DNA of 37,475 nucleotides, from assembly GCA_964505975.1 (NCBI GenBank), contig CAZDLW010000019.1, positions 1-37,475 of the forward strand, in the 5' to 3' direction. A program made the translations under genes and the position numbers. The stretch is from Gp6-AA40 sp964505975 (GTDB lineage Bacteria; Acidobacteriota; Vicinamibacteria; Vicinamibacterales; UBA2999). The notes beneath the pieces were generated by a model. It did no database searches and had not been told where the DNA came from. It saw nothing but the letters and a program-made list of their open reading frames with translations. Shown here in pieces: positions 32,671 through 37,475 of this stretch; position 1 is the first letter of the stretch, and each line of letters opens with the position of its first letter.

Positions 32671-32766
32671 TTGCAATGACTTACAGTGCCATTGCACTTT
32701 CGCCAGTCTCTGATAGCACGAGGAAAGTGCAACGTGCCGACTCCTCGCTCCTTGCAGTTGCTGCAA
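32671..32766. promoter_or_regulatory. Cluster of TTGCA half-sites between recA and the symporter gene
   Basis: Five TTGCA/TGCAA motifs occur in 96 bp: the palindrome TTGCAA (32671-32676), the 9-bp inverted repeat TTGCACTTT/AAAGTGCAA (32692-32700, 32724-32732) and TTGCAG-TTG-CTGCAA (32752-32766). They lie in the shared upstream region of two divergent genes and may form a regulator binding array. No known regulator is matched. Confidence 0.35.
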
Positions 32767-32813
32767 CATGACCCCGGGCGACTGGACCTGTGTGTCCTCG
32801 TGAGACCGCTCCT

Positions 32814-32891
32814 GGACCGCTATGCGCCCGGAACGCGAGTTTTGTACTCGTTGCCCCGACCGCATACGGTTCTGAGCACGCGACGCGCGCC
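32814..32891 (+). repeat. Structured intergenic repeat, copy E (truncated)
   Basis: Only the first half of the element: GGACCGCTATGCGCCCGGAACG, the AACGCGAG...GTACTCGTT loop, a decayed right arm (CCGCATACGGTTC) and remains of the GC hairpin (GCACGCGACGCGCGC). It ends 33 nt before the symporter start. Confidence 0.75.
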
Positions 32892-32923
32892 AGAGAGACA
32901 CTGTTTCTCAGAGGGACCTCCAG

Positions 32924-34327
32924 ATGTCGAAGAACGCCCAGGCCGGAGTGAAAACGGCGCTTTCGGTCGTCATCGCACTCGCCGTGACCGTGGCGCTCGC
33001 GACGGTCAGTAACTACCCGCGGGAAGTCGCCTTCATGGCTGGTGTGTTTGCGCTTGCCGGATGCCTCTGGGCCAGCGAAGCGATTCCCATTTTTTCGACG
33101 GCGATCGTGGTCATAGGGGCTCAGGTCATCCTGCTGAGCAACCCTGGCGCATGGCCCCATCTGGGCTTCGCGGATGGACGGTCGCCGACGGTGGCCCAGA
33201 TCATCCACGGCGCGGCGGATCCTGTGCTCGTACTCTTCGTTGGCGGATTCATGCTCGCGCGCGCCGCCGAAAAGACCGGCGTGGGTCTGGCAATCTGCGC
33301 GTGGGTCATCGCGCCCTTTCGCGCGGACCTGCGGTGGATGCTGCTCGGCGTGATGGGTGTCACGGCGCTGTTCTCGATGTGGATGAGCAACACCGCGACG
33401 GCGGCGATGATGATCACCGTGATCGCGCCGATGCTCGCCGCCCTGCCGAAGGACGATCCGTTTCGCAAAGCGCTCGCGCTCGCCGTGGCCTTCTCGGCCA
33501 ACATTGGGGGGCTCGGCACCCCCATCGCGTCCCCGCCCAATGCGGTGGCACTCGGCTATCTCCAGAACGCCGGCCTACCCGTAGGGTTCCTGACGTGGAT
33601 GCTGGCGGCGGCGCCTTTGATGATCGGACTCCTCGGGACGACATGGGTCATCCTCTGGCGCATGTATCCTCCCGCCCGTCCCGACCTGCCGTTGACCCTG
33701 CCTGCAGCCACGCTCACGCGCAGTGCCATCCTGGTGGTGGCAATCTTCACGGTTACCGTGCTCCTGTGGCTCACCACGGCGTGGCACGGGCTGCCGGCGA
33801 CCGTCGTGGCGCTTCTACCAATGGTGGCGCTCACCGCAAGCGGAGTGCTCAGCGCCCGCGACGTGAACAGTCTCGACTGGACCGTGGTCATCCTCATTGC
33901 CGGCGGCATCTCGCTGGGAGTGGGTATGCAGTTGACCGGTTTCGATGCCGTCATCGCGAGCTGGCTTCCCTACCAGCCTGGAGATCAGCCGCTCGTGCTC
34001 GTGGGCGCGCTGGTGATTGGGGTGATTGTCCTCAGCACGTTCATGTCGAACACGGCCGTGGCGAACCTCCTGTTGCCCGTGGGGCTGTCCGCCGGTCTGG
34101 CCGACTCCGCAGCGCTCGCAACACAGGTGACGGTCAGCATTGCGTGGGCTGCCTCGCTGGCCATGTCGCTGCCCATCAGCACTCCGCCGAATGCGATTGT
34201 CTATGCGAGGGGAGTCGTGGAGACACGTGACATGGCGCGCGTCGGCGTCGCTATTGGTGTGATGTCGGCGCTGCTCATCGTGCTCTTCGGTGGGTATGTC
34301 ATGCGATTCTGGGGAATCGTGCCGTAG
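32924..34327 (+). CDS. DASS-family sodium:anion (dicarboxylate/sulfate) symporter
   Basis: 467-residue polytopic membrane protein with about 11-12 hydrophobic segments. Both copies of the family's SNT motif are present (MSNTATAAMM and MSNTAVANLL), each with its partner hairpin motif (NIGGLGTPIASPPNAVALG and SLPISTPPNAIVYARG). It would import di- or tricarboxylates, or sulfate, with Na+. The first SNT half also has the family's FSANIGG stretch. The ribosome site AGAGGGA stands 8 nt before ATG 32924. Repeat copy E lies just upstream. Dicarboxylate uptake would feed the same central metabolism as the oxidative operon, but the link is only inferred. Confidence 0.9.
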   Translation: MSKNAQAGVKTALSVVIALAVTVALATVSNYPREVAFMAGVFALAGCLWASEAIPIFSTAIVVIGAQVILLSNPGAWPHLGFADGRSPTVAQIIHGAADPVLVLFVGGFMLARAAEKTGVGLAICAWVIAPFRADLRWMLLGVMGVTALFSMWMSNTATAAMMITVIAPMLAALPKDDPFRKALALAVAFSANIGGLGTPIASPPNAVALGYLQNAGLPVGFLTWMLAAAPLMIGLLGTTWVILWRMYPPARPDLPLTLPAATLTRSAILVVAIFTVTVLLWLTTAWHGLPATVVALLPMVALTASGVLSARDVNSLDWTVVILIAGGISLGVGMQLTGFDAVIASWLPYQPGDQPLVLVGALVIGVIVLSTFMSNTAVANLLLPVGLSAGLADSAALATQVTVSIAWAASLAMSLPISTPPNAIVYARGVVETRDMARVGVAIGVMSALLIVLFGGYVMRFWGIVP

Positions 34328-34384
34328 ACGGCGTCCCCTGGACTCCGCGTTCTACCCGAGCAATGCGTCGAGCTCGGCAATCGC

Positions 34385-34401
34385 CTCCAGGTCCCCTGGA
34401 G
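34385..34401. terminator. Hairpin between convergent genes
   Basis: CTCCAGG-TCC-CCTGGAG: a 7-bp perfect stem in the 90-nt gap where the symporter gene and the FTGxW-protein gene converge. A bidirectional terminator is plausible; no T-tract on either side. Confidence 0.35.
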
Positions 34402-34417
34402 CGACCGGCGGCTCGCC

Positions 34418-35380
34418 TTACCGCGGCGGCGTGCTGAACGTGGGGCAGCCATCCGCCGACGAGCAGATGCAGAAGCGCTCGCATCGATCCGGCGGTGGAG
34501 CGTTTGGCGGGCCCATCCTGAGCCGGTACTCCGGATACATCGTCTCGGCGCCGCCGCGCGCGCCTTCGAGCGGCAGGCCGTACCAGTCCGCAAACTCGGT
34601 AAGGTAGGCGTTGGTGCCGGGGAGATAGTGCGGCACCGTGTCAGGCGTGTCGGGCAGCACTTCGGGTGCAGTTTCGCAGTAGAGCGGCGGCAGCTCCTGT
34701 CCGGGGTCGAGGAACCAGTTCTGGCTGCGCACGAGCGACTCGGTGAGGTACACTGGATCGTCAACGACCGTCACGATGGTCAGGATGTCGTCGTGCCGGG
34801 TCCAGTACTCCGTGACGGTCCTCCTGTCGCTGCTCGGCACGCCGTTGCGGCGGTAATAGTTGACCTTCAAGTGCGTCGTCGTGACCACCAGCGTGTTCCC
34901 CTCGTAGATCCCGGTAGAGAAGCCCTGGAACGTATGCTCGGCGTGCTCGGAGGGGTGCGGCCGCCCGTCCATCCAGATCGTGCGGGTGCTGCCCCAGGCG
35001 GGCATGTAGGTGTGGAAGGCGATCAGCCGGTGTGTGGCCGGATCGAGCTCGCGCCAGACCCGCATGTTCCCGAGCCCGCGCAGACCGTAGTCCGAAGAAT
35101 GAGGACGGCACTGATACTGCGTGACGACCGAAATGCGATTGGCGTCCCAACTGTCGGCGGCCAGGCGGGCCGCGTCGTTGATGGGCAGTCCCGTGTAGTC
35201 GCCCAGCTCGGGGCCGGGCAGCCGTTCGGGACGATCCTCGTGATAGATGGGCCCCCACTCGCCTGTGAAATCCACCTGGGCGGCCGCCGGAACCGCCATC
35301 AGCAGCCCGACGATGAGCGAGCCGATCGCGAGCAGGGACGGGCCGGGCGCCCGCCAGTGCAGGAGGCGCTGGACCGCCAT
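34418..35380 (-). CDS. Exported FTGxW-family protein, function unknown
   Basis: 320 residues. Signal peptide MAVQRLLHWRAPGPSLLAIGSLIVGLLMAVPAAAQ, then VDFTGEWGPIYHEDRPERLPGPELGDYTGLPINDAARLAADSWD, a lipocalin-like GxW start. The beta-rich body ends in a Cys-bearing tail (RCERFCICSSADGCP). It shares DFTGxW, NVYYRRNGVP-like and DPVYL motifs with the neighbour at 35568, so the two are distant paralogues. The only sensible ATG (35378-35380) lies inside the first stem of repeat copy F and has no ribosome site. It would be periplasmic; no enzyme motif is visible. Confidence 0.7.
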   Translation of the reverse strand: MAVQRLLHWRAPGPSLLAIGSLIVGLLMAVPAAAQVDFTGEWGPIYHEDRPERLPGPELGDYTGLPINDAARLAADSWDANRISVVTQYQCRPHSSDYGLRGLGNMRVWRELDPATHRLIAFHTYMPAWGSTRTIWMDGRPHPSEHAEHTFQGFSTGIYEGNTLVVTTTHLKVNYYRRNGVPSSDRRTVTEYWTRHDDILTIVTVVDDPVYLTESLVRSQNWFLDPGQELPPLYCETAPEVLPDTPDTVPHYLPGTNAYLTEFADWYGLPLEGARGGAETMYPEYRLRMGPPNAPPPDRCERFCICSSADGCPTFSTPPR

Positions 35381-35513
35381 GCGGCCCGGAACGCGAATTC
35401 TGTACTCGTTGCCCCGACCGCATAGCGGTCCTAGCCGCGCGAAGCGCGGCAGAAGATACGGCAACCAGCCGAGGGGCTCTGCGTGGATATCAAGGGGCCA
35501 GCCCCTTGGCTGG
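35371..35513 (+). repeat. Structured intergenic repeat, copy F
   Basis: Near-perfect copy: GGACCGCCATGCGG and CCGCATAGCGGTCC (one C-A mismatch) enclose AACGCGAATT...CTCGTT. The GCCGCGC-GAA-GCGCGGC hairpin follows, then CCAGCCGAGGGGCT pairing with AGCCCCTTGGCTGG. An inner alternative, CAAGGGGC-CA-GCCCCTTG, competes for the same right arm. The C at 35378, where most copies have T, creates the ATG of the overlapping minus-strand gene. Confidence 0.85.
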
Positions 35514-35567
35514 CTGTATGGATACGTCGGTCGTGGCGTGGGCATGGCCGTATCCGTCCTGTTGCGC

Positions 35568-36374
35568 TCACCGAGTCTGGCACGGCGTCGGACGCCAGCG
35601 CGATCCGTCAGGTTCTTTCTTGAAATCCGAGCTCGTGACGAACGGTCCGTTCAGGTAGACGGGATCGCGCACGATCGTCGTCACCGTGAACCACTCCTCG
35701 CCGGTCGGGTGGCGGCGATACGCGTAGTACTCGGTGACCATCGTCTGATCGCTGTAGGGCACGCCGTTCGTTCGCAGATACCCGGGCCGCAACGCCGTCG
35801 TCGACACTTCGAGCGCGCGGCCTCGTGTGCCCGTGCGGCGGGCGAAGATGCCGAAGGTGGTCGGCGGTTCGACCTCGCCGCTCGGGGGGCGCTCCCAGTT
35901 GGCGACGGAGTGCCCCTGCCAGCTCGGGGAGGTGGGCGGCGTCCCGGGAGAGAAGTGGAACAGGCGGGTCTGGGAGCCCGCGTCCGTCTCGATCTTCAGG
36001 GTATTGTCGTCCTCCCATGCGATGCGCACGCGAGTCGGCATCCGCATGAGGGCCGCCGCCCCGTACCCCTTGCACTGCAGGCCGTCGGCCTCGTCCCGGG
36101 CGGGATCCCATGCCTCGCCGATCTTCCGTCCTGCGGCGTTCAGCGGCACGCTGGCGAAGTCGCCCCGGAGCGGCGTGACCATGCGCCAGCGCCAGTCTTC
36201 ACTGATGACCGATACCCAGTAGCCGGTGAAATCGACAGGGGCGGCCTCCCTGGCCGATCGCGCCGGCGCCTGGGCGCCCGGAGGTCCCTGGGCAGACGCT
36301 CCCGCCGGCATCAGCGCCAGCATTCCCAGCAGCAGTGCGCGCGTCACGGTGCGCCTCTTCGATGCCACGTGCAT
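35568..36374 (-). CDS. Exported FTGxW-family protein, function unknown
   Basis: 268 residues. Signal peptide (1-28: RRTVTRALLLGMLALMPAGASAQ), an Ala/Pro linker, then VDFTGYWVSVISEDWRWRMVTPLRGDFASVPLNAAGRKIGEAWDPARDEADGLQCKGYGAAALMRMPTRVRIAWEDDNTLKIETDAGSQTRLFHF, an all-beta lipocalin-like pattern. YLRTNGVPYSDQTMVTEYY and DPVYLNGPFVTSSDF parallel the paralogue at 34418. GGAG lies 7 nt before ATG 36374, which itself is 1 nt after the metallo-hydrolase-like gene stop, so the two are coupled. A periplasmic ligand-binding role is possible but unproven. Confidence 0.75.
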   Translation of the reverse strand: MHVASKRRTVTRALLLGMLALMPAGASAQGPPGAQAPARSAREAAPVDFTGYWVSVISEDWRWRMVTPLRGDFASVPLNAAGRKIGEAWDPARDEADGLQCKGYGAAALMRMPTRVRIAWEDDNTLKIETDAGSQTRLFHFSPGTPPTSPSWQGHSVANWERPPSGEVEPPTTFGIFARRTGTRGRALEVSTTALRPGYLRTNGVPYSDQTMVTEYYAYRRHPTGEEWFTVTTIVRDPVYLNGPFVTSSDFKKEPDGSRWRPTPCQTR

Positions 36375-36375
36375 A

Positions 36376-37299
36376 TCACCGCTCCTGCAGACTGCCGTAA
36401 ACGGTCTCGACGAACGCCTCAGGGTTGCCGAACATGCCGTCGTAATCCGGGGTTGGTCTGGCGGCCTTTACCTGCTGGAGCGACATCCCTTTGCCGATCA
36501 GGTCGCGGATGCGATCGCGCACGATCACGACCATGTCGCGGTACTCGACCACGTCGGCCTCGTTACTGAGGCGGCCCTGCCCCGGGATGATGCGTGTCCC
36601 GCCGTCCTGCAGTCGCTCGGGCACGGCGAGGACGAGCAGGTGATTCAAGGCGGCGATGAGGCCCTGGACGCTGCCACCGCGATCCACATCGATGACCGGA
36701 TACCGGCCTGGCGTGAAGATGTCGCCGGCGCTGACGACGTCGGAGCGGCGGAACAGCACCACACTGTCACCGTCGGTGATCGCGTTCGGCAGGTGGAAGA
36801 CGAAGATCGGCTCGCCGTTGAAGTAGAGGTCCGATGACGGCGTGAAGTACTCGGCGTTCGGCAGTCCTGGCTGCGGCCCGGGGGTCGGACGCGCCAGGCG
36901 GCGGACGACGTTCTCGTGGGCGATGACCGTAGCGCCACCGCCCGGCACCTGACGGGAACCGGTGGCCCCCTGCGGTGCGATCGTCGCATTGCCGCCAACA
37001 CTCCTGGCAGCCGCACTCGTGTTGATGATGAAGCGGATCGGGAGGGGGGTCAACGCCCGCACGTCCGCCGCCACGCGCGGTGCGAGCTCTTCGCCCATCG
37101 TATCCACGAGCAGCACGCCGTCGTGGCCGACCTGCACTGTGACATTGCCCGATGGTCCGACGAGCATCGAGACCTTGCCCTGGACCGGTAGCAGGTGCAG
37201 CGCCGGGCCGTCCGACGGCGTCTGGGCGCGCACCGCGAACGACACGGCGACACAGATCGCCAGCCCCAGTCCTGCGCACCACGCCGCGTTCAGTCCCAC
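36376..37299 (-). CDS. Metallo-beta-lactamase-fold exported protein with degenerate metal motif
   Basis: 307 residues from GTG 37299 (signal peptide GLNAAWCAGLGLAICVAVSFAVRAQ). The frame continues to GTG 37449 without a signal-like start. The fold is recognisable: VTVQVGHDGVLLVDTMGEELAPRVAADVRALTPLPIRFIINTS, then FVFHLPNAITDGDSVVLFRRSDVVSAGDIFTPGRYPVID and IIPGQGRLSNEADVVEYRDMV. Where the family has NTHxHxDHxGGN this protein has NTSAAARSVGGN (93-104), losing the His and Asp zinc ligands, while D and H elsewhere (AGDIF, FHLPNA) remain. It is probably a non-catalytic or differently metallated member. Coupled to the following FTGxW gene. Confidence 0.78.
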   Translation of the reverse strand: MGLNAAWCAGLGLAICVAVSFAVRAQTPSDGPALHLLPVQGKVSMLVGPSGNVTVQVGHDGVLLVDTMGEELAPRVAADVRALTPLPIRFIINTSAAARSVGGNATIAPQGATGSRQVPGGGATVIAHENVVRRLARPTPGPQPGLPNAEYFTPSSDLYFNGEPIFVFHLPNAITDGDSVVLFRRSDVVSAGDIFTPGRYPVIDVDRGGSVQGLIAALNHLLVLAVPERLQDGGTRIIPGQGRLSNEADVVEYRDMVVIVRDRIRDLIGKGMSLQQVKAARPTPDYDGMFGNPEAFVETVYGSLQER

Positions 37300-37475
37300 G
37301 TGCCAGGTCTGAGCCCCCCGCCTTCCAGGTGGTGAGCTACCAACAGGTCCGATCTGATCGGGGGCGTCGAGCTGGTGAGCACGTGGGACTGGCACGCGCG
37401 CGCGCTGTCGCCTGCGCTTGTGAACGACGACCGCGTACGGCGGCGCCACGACGCGCGCGGCGACTTTCAGTCGCG

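Noticed and set aside
12170..35423. Recurrent peptide MRSGQRVQNSRSG in reverse frames at several places
   Set aside because: It is the reverse translation of the intergenic repeat's first half. Conservation is at DNA level; the frame differs downstream in each copy and no ribosome site precedes it.

Overview
The window is GC-rich bacterial chromosome from a Gram-negative organism with many exported proteins. The mix of DUF1552 and DUF1592-type planctomycete-style cytochromes, secreted ankyrin repeats, UPF0182, orphan TAXI binding protein and long-tailed SDR suggests Acidobacteriota, perhaps Vicinamibacteria. This is inference from gene content; there is no rRNA here to prove it. No phage, transposase, plasmid or CRISPR locus is visible.

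Layout. 1-515: 3' part of a DinB-family gene. 642-3514: copper island, with a CsoR-type palindromic operator, Cu(I) ATPase copA and csoR overlapping by ATGA. 3659-7415 (minus): truA and a large UPF0182 membrane protein. 7539-12168 (minus): WYL regulator, response regulator, histidine kinase and a TAXI-type lipoprotein without TRAP membrane subunits. 12380-19989 (minus): six genes that are mostly envelope proteins: two c-type cytochromes, a 2OG-Fe(II) oxygenase, a secreted ankyrin protein, a Tat-exported DUF1552 protein and an 821-residue DUF1587/1592/1588/1585 cytochrome. 20426-21945 (minus): parvulin-type foldase and S4-domain protein. 22334-22409: tRNA-Phe(GAA). 22631-22849 (minus): small membrane protein. 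23660-29748 (plus): a tight three-gene oxidative module of a ThDP enzyme, an enolase-superfamily enzyme and a fused FAD/Fe-S oxidoreductase with an added C-terminal helix. 29764-32527 (minus): PPC-domain protein, SDR with a membrane/proline-rich tail, recA. 32924-34327 (plus): DASS-type anion symporter. 34418-37299 (minus): two FTGxW exported proteins and a metallo-beta-lactamase-fold protein whose metal motif is lost.

The most striking signal is not a gene. A structured intergenic repeat of about 140 bp occurs six times (12170, 21991, 22463, 22953 reversed, 32814 truncated, 35371). It consists of an approximately 65-nt imperfect stem-loop with arms built on CCGCTATGCGG, a very stable GCCGCGC-GAA-GCGCGGC hairpin and a terminal pair of GGGGC/GCCCC arms. 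Five copies lie just 5' of a protein gene and one follows tRNA-Phe. Two copies touch or contain the start codon of the neighbouring gene. It looks like a REP/BIME- or MITE-like family that may also act in RNA.
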